From Raphanus sativus (Eukaryota; Streptophyta; Magnoliopsida; Brassicales; Brassicaceae), in assembly GCF_000801105.2 (NCBI RefSeq), contig NC_079515.1:26559407-26623406 (forward strand): DNA of 64,000 nucleotides, in the 5' to 3' direction. The position numbers were made by a program, and so were the translations under genes. This document shows, one piece after another, positions 30,096 to 43,652 of this stretch (position 1 is its first letter; every line of letters starts with the position of its first letter). The notes under the pieces were generated by a model. It was not told the origin of the DNA. It ran no database searches and worked only from the letters and a program-made list of their open reading frames with translations.

Positions 30096-32724
30096 TTAGC
30101 GTCTGGTCCTAGGCATGCAACGGAACTCAGCTAATAGTGCAATGTGACTAGACGACCATTCAGGTGAAGGAAGAGCTGTATCCTTTCTCAAACCATCTTC
30201 ATCTAGCAACTCCAATAAAGACTCCACCATTAACGTATCCGCTGAAACCAAAAAAAAAAAAAACCTTCCTACTTAGTTAACTTGTTATGTAGTCTAGAAG
30301 AACGAGAGAGAGTAAGAAAATGGTGGAACCTGTATAAAATATATAGTCATGAGTGCCAATGAAGTCCCTTGTACAATTGGTAAACAACGGCTCGTTTGTA
30401 TTAAGATCCATTTTCCTTCTGTGTTGTTCCAATCCAAGACCCGTTACTGATCTCACAAACGATGAGTACGCACTCACCTGAAACAAAAATCCTATTATCA
30501 AAGATCCAGAAGATAGGTAGAAACAAACAAAAGGTAACTCGGAGAAGATGAAGAAGAGAATGTTACCAGAGGCAATTGATGAGTCAGTTTAGTTTGAGGA
30601 CGCAGGATCCCAAGTGGATCAACCAATAGATCTGGATGTTGTGGATCAACCTTTCCATATACAAGAAGTGAATGAGGAGCACTGCAATCAAAATTCCAAT
30701 AGCAGAGCTTTAGCTTCATTCACCAATATATCATAAAGAGTATACTCAAATTGATACATCAGGTCAGGATAATTAACAAAACCTCCCGGGAAGTGTATTG
30801 AAGTCTCCACATACAAGCATAGGAATATCGGCACTAGCAGCTATTTTCTCCAGTCCTTTTAGTAAAGTATGAACCTAAACTCATAAGAACAAAACAAAAC
30901 ATTACTAAGGTGAATATTAATGCTATTGAGTTCAACGAAATACGAGTTTTTGAGGATAAAGAGATAAACATACCTGCCAGAGCTTCACATCCTTCAGTTC
31001 TTGTTGAACATTAACATGTGTATTCGCCTAAACTCCAACGAGTTACAACCAAATTAGACGGCAAGAACAGAAAATAACTGACCTTATGAGAACAGTCTTC
31101 TCAACAAACAGTTGAATGGGAAGAAAAAAAAAAAAAGGGAAACTCTACCACACAGATAAGCTGGCGCTTCCCAGAGAGATCAGCAGGTTGATTACCAAAC
31201 TTGGCTTCAAGAACAACTATTAACGCAATGTTATCCTACGAACATAACAATCATCCCAATCAGTGATGAACACACAATAACTCTCTACTTGCGACCAGAA
31301 GAAAATGCATAGCATTGTCAAAACTACCTTCACAAGTCGGTTTAAAGCACTTCTCTTCTGAGCAGGAGGGATGATAACCTCAGTCAAAGACTGAGCAGCC
31401 TTATTGAACTCAACCTGGATTAACCGTCCAAATAAAATTAGTATATGAGGATCTAAATAGGTAGAGCGAGTAAACATATAGAAGAAACAGATACAAACAT
31501 CATATTTCTTGACATGTGCAAATCTATCCCTTCTGAAAAATGTTGCACATCCGTCAATTGCACTTGTTGTACTTCCGCTGAGAACCTCATTAGTCTTCCT
31601 CTTGTAGAGAGCTTGATACCCATGTTTATCCAACTCAGGAGCAAAAATCTCATGGAAATGATCACTTTGTACCTGCCAGATAAAGAAAGATGAATCATCA
31701 TTTATTCGTTTCTAATGCGTATAATGGTGATTCTGAGCATACCTCTTGAAGGCAGACTACATCAGCTCGATACGCAACAATCTCCCTCAACAAATTCTGC
31801 CTCCTATACGGCCAAGAAAGAGCCCAGGGAGGACAGTAGCTGTAAAGGTCGCTACTAGCAGAAGTATCAGACAATATATTGTAAGAAAGAACAGTGAACG
31901 ATCCTGCAGACTGAATCCTCCCATCTTGATCCAAGTGACCACCCATCGCATCACCTCCATTAACAGAGATAAGCCTGCGAGGCCTGGGAGAAGGAGCAGG
32001 GATAACACGCGAAGTCATAATGGTACTAGGATGCCCCACAGACTGTTTACTCTCGGCAACAGCCACCACACACTCGAACTTCAAAACGTGACCAATATCA
32101 TCAGCCGTCGGCGTGTACGTCTTGCAGCCCCCGACCTCGATCAGCGTCTCTCCTACTCCGTTCTTCTGCGCGATGCTAGAAGGATAAAACGGCGTCGGGC
32201 CGTTGAGACTCGATAGAACCGCAGGGGGAGCGGTGTTAGCACGAGCTAACTCGTTATCTTCTTCGTTGCTGTTCCCGTTCTCGGCAGCCGCACGCTCGTG
32301 GAGAGTCTTGTGGTGCTGCCACGCGTCGGTGAAGCATCTGGGAGAGCAATGGTAGCTTTTGGAGACGAGAGCTGGACGCTTGGAGCAGAAGACGCATTGC
32401 AGAGTGGCTTGTTCCGTTGGATGGACACTGCAGATCGTTACTTTCTTATCGCTCTGTACACGAAACCTAAACAAAATCGAAAAAAAGAACGAATCTTTTT
32501 AATCAAAATCCAAAAAAACCCAATTCGCGAATTAGGGTAAAGGGAGGAGCTTTATGATGATAATACCATCTGTAACGCAAGAAGTAGCCTTCGAGGGGAG
32601 AAGACTCAGGGACATCGTCGGTGGCGGCGGTCTTATCGGGGCGGCGAACGAGGACGTAAGGAGTTAGCTCGCAGCCGACGATGGGAATCTCGGAAGGGAG
32701 GTGGACTCGGATCACGCTAAGCAT
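30096..32724 (-). CDS. CCR4b: CCR4-type poly(A) deadenylase (CCR4b)
   Basis: Catalytic subunit type of the CCR4-NOT complex, which shortens mRNA poly(A) tails in the cytoplasm. Exons 32724-32567, 32466-31743, 31672-31499, 31414-31328, 31235-31149, 31027-30974, 30874-30783, 30681-30567, 30477-30330 and 30241-30096 give 594 residues in phase. The N-terminus MLSVIRVHLPSEIPIVGCEL leads to a MYND-like Cys/His segment (CVFCSKR, HCSPRC) instead of the animal LRR. The endonuclease/exonuclease/phosphatase domain shows LSYNILSD, CLQEV, GDFNTLPG and GTHDYIFY. The last motif, expected as SDH (or SNH), reads EWSSSHIAL here: Ser replaces the acidic/amide residue next to the catalytic His. The relic at 25635 still has SDH. 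A LINE is inserted about 300 bases upstream of the start. Confidence 0.93.
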
Positions 32725-33008
32725 TGCAGAGTAGTAACAGTGACGAAGCAGAGAATCGAAACGATTAGAGATGTATTGACGACGAAGAAGAAGAAAGGCT
32801 GATCGAACATTTACTTTGACCTAAAAACCCGTTCGAAACCCTAGATTTTTATTTTGCCTCTCTCTCAGTTTAACCAACTTGGATCTTCTTTGAGAGAAAA
32901 AAAAAAGAGTTAAAAGAAAATAAAAATTGAAATCGGGGAAATCTTTTAATTTTTGTAGAATAGAGATTGTGAAGGTGGTGGTGGATCTTTGAGAAAAGTT
33001 TATGGATC
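32725..33008 (-). promoter_or_regulatory. CCR4b upstream region cut short by a LINE
   Basis: Only 284 bases separate the CCR4b start codon from the LINE insertion point at 33009-33024. GAAGAAGAAG (about 32780) and a CCCTAG/AAACCC motif near 32835-32845 are visible. The rest of the original promoter now lies beyond 38830. Confidence 0.5.
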
Positions 33009-33039
33009 AATTCTCACGCTGATAATATTCTGTCAAGTA

Positions 33040-34982
33040 ATGGAAAACCCCTGGTTGACTGTAGCGCTTGCTCCCCCCCTGCAACTTCCGTCTCCGGTTG
33101 GCAATCTCAGCCACTCGCCACCCCGTCCTGACCCTCCTGACCCACCCGATCCTCTCCAATTCCCTCCTCTCCCCTCACCTCTCTCTGGTGGCCAAAAACC
33201 CCCAAAGCGTCGCTCTTTCTCACCTCTTCCTCTGAATCCAACTGTTCCCTCTTCTCCTCCAACTGTTGCTTCAATGGCTCCGTCGTCTGGCTCTCTGCCA
33301 AGTACTACCCCCTCTGCAGCCCAACTCCTTGCTGCTTACTCCCCTCCCCCTCCCCCGCCTTTTACTGTTCACTCTAACCCTAGATCTGAATCTTCTACAG
33401 TACCTACAAACCCTCTTCTCTCAAATCCCCCTCCGTGTTTCCTCTCGGGCCAAGGAATCCTTCCACCGCCTCAATCTCTACCCTCTACTTCCCACCAGCC
33501 TCCCCTGCCCTCCCCCCCTGCGCCCTCTCATTCCCCCACCTATGCTGAAAAAACTAAAGCCACTATTAGCAGAGCTCTCTCGCGACTCTCTCCCCAAAAC
33601 TTTTCTCCTGCTGGCATCCCTCGTGTAATTATTCCAGATGAAGTCTACACCAAAGGTGCAGAGCTTCACAAGGACTTCCTTGTCTGTCGATTCTTTGGAA
33701 GAGTGCCTGCTTTTAGCCTCATTCAAAACGTACTAAACTTCTTATGGGGAAAAGGAAAGCACCTTGAGATTCATATGCTTCCTCAGTCCAATTCAGTGCT
33801 TGTCAGAATCCAGAATGATTTCATTCGCGAGAAGGTGCTGCTGAAAAGATACTGGTACATAGACACTTCCATGTTCTATGTCTCGCTGAGATCGGAGCAC
33901 CCAGAAAATTTCTCTCCTTCTCTTCAAAAGATTCAACTCTGGGCTCATCTCAAGGGAGTGCCTTTTGATCTTATGTATGATGCTGGATTGAGTCATATCG
34001 CTGGTCAATTAGGCGAGCCGAAAGAGACTGATGACTGGACACTAAGCCTTACAAGCATCAGCACCGCGCACGTCAAAGTGGAGATCGACACTACCATTCC
34101 ACTCCCCTCTCAAGTGGAAGTTGGAAGATCCAATGGTAGCTTTGTAACGGTTGCAGTTGAATACCCATGGGTTCCTCCTTCTTGTGCGCACTGCAAAGAA
34201 GTTGGTCACATCCAGCGTCACTGTCCTCTGCTCCCTCCCCCTTCTGCCCCCCCTCATAAAACTCCCCCAAGCCTTCTCACCCCTCTAAAAAAGCCCCCTC
34301 TTCAACTAAGTTCTGCTTCTCTTGCCGTACTGTGGGTCACCTAATGAACTCTTGCCCAAAAGGCCCTCAAGACTGGACGCTAGTCAACAGAAACAAGTCT
34401 CCTGCCCCTCCTATCCCTTCATCCTCCCATCCCGTTATCCCAACTTCTCCCTCACCTTCAACCCAGCCTGACCCTACTACCCAAAAGAATACTCCGCCTT
34501 CAAACCCTGTTGAATTCCAAAACCACATTACTGGCATCTCATCTCCTGAAGTTGGTGACGCGGCTCAACCTTCTATGGATATAGATACTGCATCCCCATC
34601 GAAGGAAATGGATGTAGTCTGTGCAGAGTCTGACTCTCCTGCTGTGGAGACTGGCCCCCATGAAGTAGCTCCTGTTCTGGCTCTCCCAGCAATTTTTAAG
34701 GACAGACCTATCACTGTTCCTTTAAGCCCTCCTCCCCTTATAAACCACTCTCTCCTCTCCCTCAACCCTTTCAGTGCTATTTCTCCAGCTTCTTCTTCCC
34801 CTAACCCCTCCCAAATTCCCTCTCCTCAACCCTTTCCCCCAAAAATTGACTCTTTCTCTTTCCAAATCCTAAACCCACCCTCACCTTTACCACCCTCAGC
34901 CCCCCCTTTCTCTCCCCAATCCTTTGCTGTCCAGCCTGACCCCGAGTCTTCTCCTTCTGGGGAGGCTCAAAACCTTTCTTAA
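33040..34982 (+). pseudogene. LINE ORF1 (RNA-binding, two zinc knuckles), frameshifted
   Basis: The frame opens at MENPWLTVALAPPLQ. A Pro/Ser-rich N-terminal third is followed by a DUF4283-like domain (VCRFFGRVPAFSLIQNVLNF) and the first CCHC knuckle, CAHCKEVGHIQRHC. This frame ends at 34344. The second knuckle, CFSCRTVGHLMNSC, is encoded in the next frame, which stays open to 34982. The shift therefore lies between the knuckles, about 34215-34300, in C-rich runs where a one-base slip is likely. ORF1 protein binds LINE RNA. The stop at 34982 lies two bases before the ORF2 start. Confidence 0.85.
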
Positions 34983-34984
34983 TC

Positions 34985-37900
34985 ATGTGTACAAATATAT
35001 TTTTTTGGAACGTCCGCGGTATTAATGAGCGTGACAAGCATTACCCTTTTGTTCAATGGTTATCTACCTATAAACCCATAATGGGTGCCCTTTTGGAAAC
35101 TCACATTAAAGAACCCAATCTCACCCCTATTCTAAACCGCATCTGCCCGGGCTGGAACCATGTCTCAAATCATGATACTGACTTCGATGGCAGGATTGTT
35201 ATCATCTGGAAATACCCAGCAGTTGTAGATGTTCTGCACCAGTCGCGCCAGTCGATGACGTGCAATGTCTCACTCCCTGGAGGGAAGAGATTCGTCTACA
35301 CAGCTGTGTATGCTGCAAACACAAGAGAGGAGAGGCAAGCTTTATGGGAAGAACTATCTGAAATACAAACTACCTTATTCTTAGAAAACAACTGTTGGTT
35401 AATCGGAGGAGACCTAAATCAGATCATGCATTACCAGGAGCACTCATCACCTACGGTGGACTCCTTCTCGGTTGATATGCTTGAGCTAAAGGATAACCTA
35501 ACCCAACTGGGAGTCTATGACCTCAGATTTCAAGGTTGCCCCCACACTTGGACAAATAAGAGCCCTTCAGCCCCTGTCACAAAAAAACTTGACCGCGCCT
35601 TGACTAATGTTGTGTGGCTGGATTCCTTTCCCAACAGTGTAGCGACCTTTCTCACCCATGAGTTCTCTGATCACTCCCCCTGCCTTATTGACCTAGCCTG
35701 CCCCCTTCCCCAAGCTGGTACAAAGCCTTTTAAATTCCAAAACTTCCTGCCTCAACTTCCCTCCTTTCTGCAAGTGGTTGAGACAGCCTGGTTGCAGAGT
35801 GGGAGCAAAGCGACGGATCTTTCAGCCCTGGGTTTTAAATTAAAAGGATTAAAAAGAGTGATGAAAACACTAGCGAGAGAGAGTTGTTCAGATATTCAGA
35901 AAAGAGTGGTTTATACTAACGGTTTGTTAAAAGATGTGCAGGTACAATGCTTGAATCAACCAAATGCAGAAAATTTCCAGGCAGAGAGGGACCTGATTAC
36001 CCATTGGACCTTCTTGCGCGGTGTGGAGGAAGCTTTTTTCAAGCAGAAGTCGAGGATAAATTGGTTGCGATTGGGTGACCAGAATACTCTATTCTTCATG
36101 AGAGTGGCGGCAACTAGGAACTCATACAATTCAATTCGATCTCTGTTGCTCCCATGTGGCCTCCTAGTAACAGACTCGGTTGAACTGTGTGAGATTGCTC
36201 TTCACCATTTTCAGGCCATCCTCTCTCCACCTTCTCTCCCCATCTTAATGTCCCCTATTCAGTGGTTCTATGAGTTGTTGCCTTTCAGGTGCTCAAGGGA
36301 TCAAAAAGCTCTTCTCTCCACTATGCCTAACTCTGCTGAAATTACAAAGACCATCCTCAAGCTTAATCCTCACAAATCCCCGGGGCCTGATGGTTTCACC
36401 TCTGCGCTTTTCAAAGGGGCCTGGTCAGTTGTGGGAGAGGAAACCACTACTGCTATCAGGAAATTCTTTGAAACAGGGTTCTTGCCCTCCTCTACAAACG
36501 CGACGATCCTCACATTGGTCCCAAAAAGGCCGGGAGCTTCTGCGATCACGGACTACAGGCCCATCAGCTGCTGCAACACCACTTATAAGGCGATCTCAAA
36601 GCTCCTAGTTAAACGCCTAAAGCTAATACTGCCGGAAGTTGTTCTCCCTAATCAGACTGCATTCGTGCAAGGCCGCCTGTTGATTGAAAACACGATTCTT
36701 GCTTCAGAAATAGTGCAAGGCTACCACAAGGAAGGGGGTCCAAAAAGAGTTACCATTAAGGTAGACATCGCAAAGGCTTTTGACACTATCAGGTGGGAAT
36801 TCATTCTCCAATGTCTCCGAAGCATCGACATCCCAGACTTGATGATAAGGTGGATTGAGGCTTGTATCTGCTCCACGTCTTTTTCACTCGGTTTCAATGG
36901 CTCCACCTATGGCTACTTCAAGGGATCCCGTGGGTTGCGACAGGGCGATCCCCTTTCGCCCTATCTGTTTGTCCTGGCAATGAATTGTTTATCTCACCAA
37001 TTAAACAAGTCAGCAAGAGAGGGGAAATTTAACTACCATTCTAAATGTCACAGAACAGAATTAACACACCTTTCATTTGCAGATGATTTACTTATTTTCT
37101 GTGATGGATCCTCTCGCTCTGTACTCAGCATCCTGGAGATCCTCAAGGACTTTGAAGCACGGTCAGGTCTAGCAGTCAGTATTGAGAAGACCTCTCTCTT
37201 TGCGGCAGGATTGAAACCACATGAACTCGCTCAACTCAAAGCTGCAACGGGTCTCACTGAAGGAGTACTACCTGTGAGATACCTCGGTGTCCCACTATGC
37301 ACAAAAAAGCTCTCAATGATCCACTGTGCTCCTCTTCTCCAATCGATCAAGACAAAGCTCCACAACTGGACTGTAAAATCCCTGTCGCTTGCGGGAAGAC
37401 TTCAGCTCCTCTCGACAGTGATAGCTGGGATCACAAATTTCTGGTCTTGTGCTTTCATTCTGCCCCAAGCGTGTGTAGATGAAATTGACTCTATTTGTAG
37501 CAGATTCCTATGGAAAGGCAAGACGGAGGGGCCCAATGGTGCAAAGGTGGCTTGGGCTAAAGTTACAACCCCAAAGGAGGAAGGCGGACTTGGGCTGCGC
37601 AAGATCACGACTTGGAATTTGGCATCGGTTCTAAAGCTGATTTGGATTTTGTTCTTCAAGCAGGATTCAATCTGGGCATGCTGGTACATAACTGAAGTGC
37701 TGGAAGGAAACCCGAACAACTTCTGGGTCATAAACACCAGACAGAAAAACTCGTGGTTAGCAAACAAATTATTACTACTAAGGGACACTGCCTACAACTG
37801 GATCAAGCATCATGTGGGTAATGGAGAAACAACCTACTTCTGGACATCTAACTGGTCTCCTTTCGGGAACATAAGGAGATACTTGCAGGGAGAAACATGC

Positions 37901-38647
37901 CTCACCGTAGGGATTCCCTCCAACATGACTCTGGCTGAACTATGGGAATCTGACCACTGGGTTCTGCCACCTGCAAGATCAGAAAAACAGGTTTACATTT
38001 ACACTTATCTCTCCTCGCTCCACCTAACGCTATCTGCTGACAGGTTAGAATGGTCGCCAGAAGGTGTATCGAAGCTTACCTACTCGACTCGCCTGATATA
38101 TGACTTGCTGAGGGATGCTTCACCAGTTGTCCCATGGCATAAATCTGTGTGGTTTGGAAGTGGAATCCCAAAGCACAAGGTTAGAACTTGGTTGATGGTG
38201 CTTGATCGGTCTCCAACTCGGGATCGCATGATCAAATGGGGCCTCCAAACAGATAGTCGATGTCTCCTGTGTAACATGTCTGCCGAATCTCGCTCTCATC
38301 TCTACTTTGATTGTGATTTCTCTTGGGCTATCTGGTCGCCTCTAGCGCGTCGATGTGGTCTCACGCCTACTCGTCACTGGGAACCAACACTAAATCAGTT
38401 GCAAATCTTCAGGGGATCAAAGCAACACAGAAAGCTCCTACTCCTGGCCTGGCAAGGATGTATCTACACAATCTGGACTGAGAGAAATAACAGACTACAT
38501 CGTCAAAGCTTCCGATCGCCTTCCTCCATCTACTCTGAGATTGACCACACCATCAGACGAAGGATTGCCTCTCTTCGGTTTACTCAACCGACACAAGCCT
38601 CATCCCTTCTGCAGATATGGTTCTCCTCTGCTCCCCTACATCGGTGA
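34985..38647 (+). CDS. LINE ORF2: endonuclease-reverse transcriptase
   Basis: An uninterrupted frame of 1220 residues. The N-terminal APE-type endonuclease (about 1-232) has NVRGIN near the start, LLETHIKE, GGDLNQ (141-146) and SDHSP with catalytic D229-H230. The reverse transcriptase (about 480-760) has YRPISCCNTTYKAISKLL, VDIAKAFDTIRW, RQGDPLSPYLF and the catalytic FADD at 698-701. A zf-RVT region near the C-terminus includes KVRTWLMVLDRSPTRDR and CLLCNMSAESRSHLYFDC. All key residues are present, so the enzyme could be active and act in trans. Start chosen at the first ATG after ORF1, two bases beyond its stop. Codon use is C-rich compared with host genes nearby. Confidence 0.95.
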   Translation: MCTNIFFWNVRGINERDKHYPFVQWLSTYKPIMGALLETHIKEPNLTPILNRICPGWNHVSNHDTDFDGRIVIIWKYPAVVDVLHQSRQSMTCNVSLPGGKRFVYTAVYAANTREERQALWEELSEIQTTLFLENNCWLIGGDLNQIMHYQEHSSPTVDSFSVDMLELKDNLTQLGVYDLRFQGCPHTWTNKSPSAPVTKKLDRALTNVVWLDSFPNSVATFLTHEFSDHSPCLIDLACPLPQAGTKPFKFQNFLPQLPSFLQVVETAWLQSGSKATDLSALGFKLKGLKRVMKTLARESCSDIQKRVVYTNGLLKDVQVQCLNQPNAENFQAERDLITHWTFLRGVEEAFFKQKSRINWLRLGDQNTLFFMRVAATRNSYNSIRSLLLPCGLLVTDSVELCEIALHHFQAILSPPSLPILMSPIQWFYELLPFRCSRDQKALLSTMPNSAEITKTILKLNPHKSPGPDGFTSALFKGAWSVVGEETTTAIRKFFETGFLPSSTNATILTLVPKRPGASAITDYRPISCCNTTYKAISKLLVKRLKLILPEVVLPNQTAFVQGRLLIENTILASEIVQGYHKEGGPKRVTIKVDIAKAFDTIRWEFILQCLRSIDIPDLMIRWIEACICSTSFSLGFNGSTYGYFKGSRGLRQGDPLSPYLFVLAMNCLSHQLNKSAREGKFNYHSKCHRTELTHLSFADDLLIFCDGSSRSVLSILEILKDFEARSGLAVSIEKTSLFAAGLKPHELAQLKAATGLTEGVLPVRYLGVPLCTKKLSMIHCAPLLQSIKTKLHNWTVKSLSLAGRLQLLSTVIAGITNFWSCAFILPQACVDEIDSICSRFLWKGKTEGPNGAKVAWAKVTTPKEEGGLGLRKITTWNLASVLKLIWILFFKQDSIWACWYITEVLEGNPNNFWVINTRQKNSWLANKLLLLRDTAYNWIKHHVGNGETTYFWTSNWSPFGNIRRYLQGETCLTVGIPSNMTLAELWESDHWVLPPARSEKQVYIYTYLSSLHLTLSADRLEWSPEGVSKLTYSTRLIYDLLRDASPVVPWHKSVWFGSGIPKHKVRTWLMVLDRSPTRDRMIKWGLQTDSRCLLCNMSAESRSHLYFDCDFSWAIWSPLARRCGLTPTRHWEPTLNQLQIFRGSKQHRKLLLLAWQGCIYTIWTERNNRLHRQSFRSPSSIYSEIDHTIRRRIASLRFTQPTQASSLLQIWFSSAPLHR

Positions 38648-38829
38648 TAACGATCGCTCATCTTCCTTTTCCTCTTTTGACTATAGTTTGAGATTGGCCT
38701 CTATAATGTTCTCCTATAATCTGGGTTTGGGCCGCTTGGCCCACTGGCATTAGCCTGTAAACATTTGCTTTCTTGCTTTTAATTTGAAAATCTTTTATCA
38801 AAAAAAAAAAAAAAATTCTCACGCTGATA

Positions 38830-40102
38830 GATGGGGAAAAAAATAATCAATCAATGAAGGATCAAATCGTATAAGAGCGGAAAAAAAAAACTATTACCTT
38901 TGGACCCAAAAAAAAAAAATTTTATATTTGTTTTAATATTATATTTTTGTTGCTTTTCTGAATGGAGGTAATCAAAACTTTCAAAGGAATTTGGTTTTGG
39001 CGCTGAAATTTTGAAGAAAGTATACCAGTTTTTTCTTTTTCTTTTAAATCAATTAATGGAGAAGAGACAAAAATTGTTATTAACCAATGTAAATTGAGAG
39101 TTAATGGGTTTCTAGTTCTACTGGTAACAGAAAAAGAAACTTGAGAAAAGTGAACGAGTGCTCAACAACACCTTCGCTAAAAAAATGCAGTGTAATATTC
39201 CTTTTGGTGATCAAGAGTCAAAACATGTTTAATATTCAGGTCTGATTATAACCAAGTAAATAGTCAAACCATGATCTTGTGATTGAATCAGCCGGTTTAC
39301 GGTTTAAAAATCAAATCCAATTAAGCTTGTGCATGTTAAATGAAAGGGAACAACTTCAGAGAAAGTGTTGAGTTTTGCAAGTGTACAGAAGGTGGTCTCT
39401 CTCACTCACAGTAGCAAACAATCACATTACTTACAAAACGATGCTTTCTGTATGGTTAATGGAATGGGTGGTTTCTATAGACTTTTCCTTGTCCTCCAAT
39501 GTGAGATTGGTAAGACTCTTCTCTACCAACTTGGACTTTGTCTCTTTTATCACTGCTCTGTTTCAATCATTTTTTGGTCTAATGATCATTTTTTTTTTGT
39601 AAAACTGTTTCGATCATTTCAATGTGAGAAAAAAAACAAGAAACAGAACATGAAAATGTACAAAGCAATGACTTCAAATTTTACATTTTTTAGTTGAAGA
39701 ACAATGGTTTCTCCATCCTTTTAAGCTGTAATCGACAGATGAAGTGTTTTGAAAGTGTTGTTCCATTTCTTCCGCTGTTTTCTTCTTGTTCAAATACCTT
39801 TAGCAAAGAGAAAGACAGGAGATGAGAATCAGAGATGTCAAAGAACACACACTAGGAGATTTTGGAAGTGGGATGTTACTTCATGTGGGCATGTAACGCT
39901 GCTTGGAAGTCATATGCTTCAGCTCTCTCCTGCAACCCGAGTCCAATAAAAGCATGTCGACTGCGGCTTCTACAGGATGTGGTGAACTCAGATGTATCAT
40001 TGGCCTAAGAAGCCAAATTGAGTTGATGAAAAGAAAATGTAACTAGAAACAAATGAATATGTAGATACAAATTAAGGGACAAGCTAGCATTTTCTTACTA
40101 AG
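38830..40102. other. Spacer between LINE and MITE
   Basis: This is the original far-upstream flank of CCR4b. AT-rich with homopolymer A and T runs. Short open frames around 39365-39950 show no family features. I see nothing that can be named. Confidence 0.45.
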
Positions 40103-40719
40103 GGCCTGACTGGTGTAACCGCAGCGGTTGCGGTTGCGGTTGCGGGAGTTTGCGGGTGCGGGTGGTTACGGTTTTAAGCGTTTTCTAGAGATTTGTACGA
40201 CTGGTACAGTTGTTAGAAATTGTTGCGTTTGCGGAACTCTTATGACTGGTAAACTACCAAACGCAACATCTGTTAAATAATAATTTAACAATATTTACAT
40301 TTTATGTAATTATAAAAATATAAAAAATCATAATAATATGATAAATATAAAATTTATATTTATAAAATCATATTATTCAATTTTAAAAATTTATAGAAAA
40401 TATTTTAGTTTTGAATTTTTAAAATATAAATTGAAATATAATATGAGTACATTTTACAATTTCTATTATTTCAATTGAAAATTTTTATTGGATATTTTTA
40501 GTATGATTTTTATTTATTCTGTTTTTTAAGAAAAAAAATTTACCTTCCCGCAACGCCCGCAACCGCAAACGCTAGCTGGAACCAGCTTTTGATTTTAGGA
40601 GGTTCGGAGCGGTTTGAAGCGGTTTGTAACGTTTTCTGTGATTGTTTCGAAACACCAATAACCGCTATAAACCGGAAAAGCTGCGTTTGCGGGTGGTAGC
40701 GGGAAAACCAGTCAACCCC
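40103..40719 (+). mobile_element. PIF/Harbinger-type MITE, copy 2
   Basis: 617 bp with inverted ends GGGCCTGACTGGT and (complement) GGGGTTGACTGGT, and the target duplication TAA on both sides (40100-40102 and 40720-40722). The arms hold TTGCGG-like repeats; the centre is AT-rich. It is the opposite-orientation relative of 3548-4154. No transposase. It sits about 250 bases upstream of the KARI start codon. Confidence 0.88.
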
Positions 40720-40970
40720 TAACTTCAGGAACTGGTTAGTGAGACTCGCGTTGGACAAAACACAAATTTGTCTATCATTCTTATAAAGCCTAATTAGAAA
40801 AGAAAAGAAACAAACTCTCTTCAGTAATGGGCCTAGGCCCATTATAGACAAATTTGTTTTTTTTTGTGTGTGATTAATATGGTAACTGAGTGTTCGTGTC
40901 AGCGTCTGTGGTCCCTTTATTAATCTGATCCTCCTCGCAGACGTTTTTGCCACACCACTGAAGAAAACAG

Positions 40971-43652
<2,682 letters not shown>

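Larger units (their letters stand above)
33025..38813 (+). mobile_element. Nearly full-length L1-type LINE retrotransposon
   Basis: About 5.8 kb with ORF1 (Pro-rich, zinc knuckles), ORF2 (endonuclease plus reverse transcriptase) and a poly(A) tail of about 14 bases. The 16-base target duplication AATTCTCACGCTGATA flanks it exactly (33009-33024 and 38814-38829), so the insertion is young. Only 15 bases precede the ORF1 start, so the 5' end may be slightly truncated. ORF2 is open but ORF1 has a frameshift; the copy is probably not autonomous now. Confidence 0.95.

Noticed and set aside
31746..32216. 156-residue plus-strand frame opposite CCR4b exon 2
   Set aside because: Lies wholly against a conserved exon; no domain recognised.
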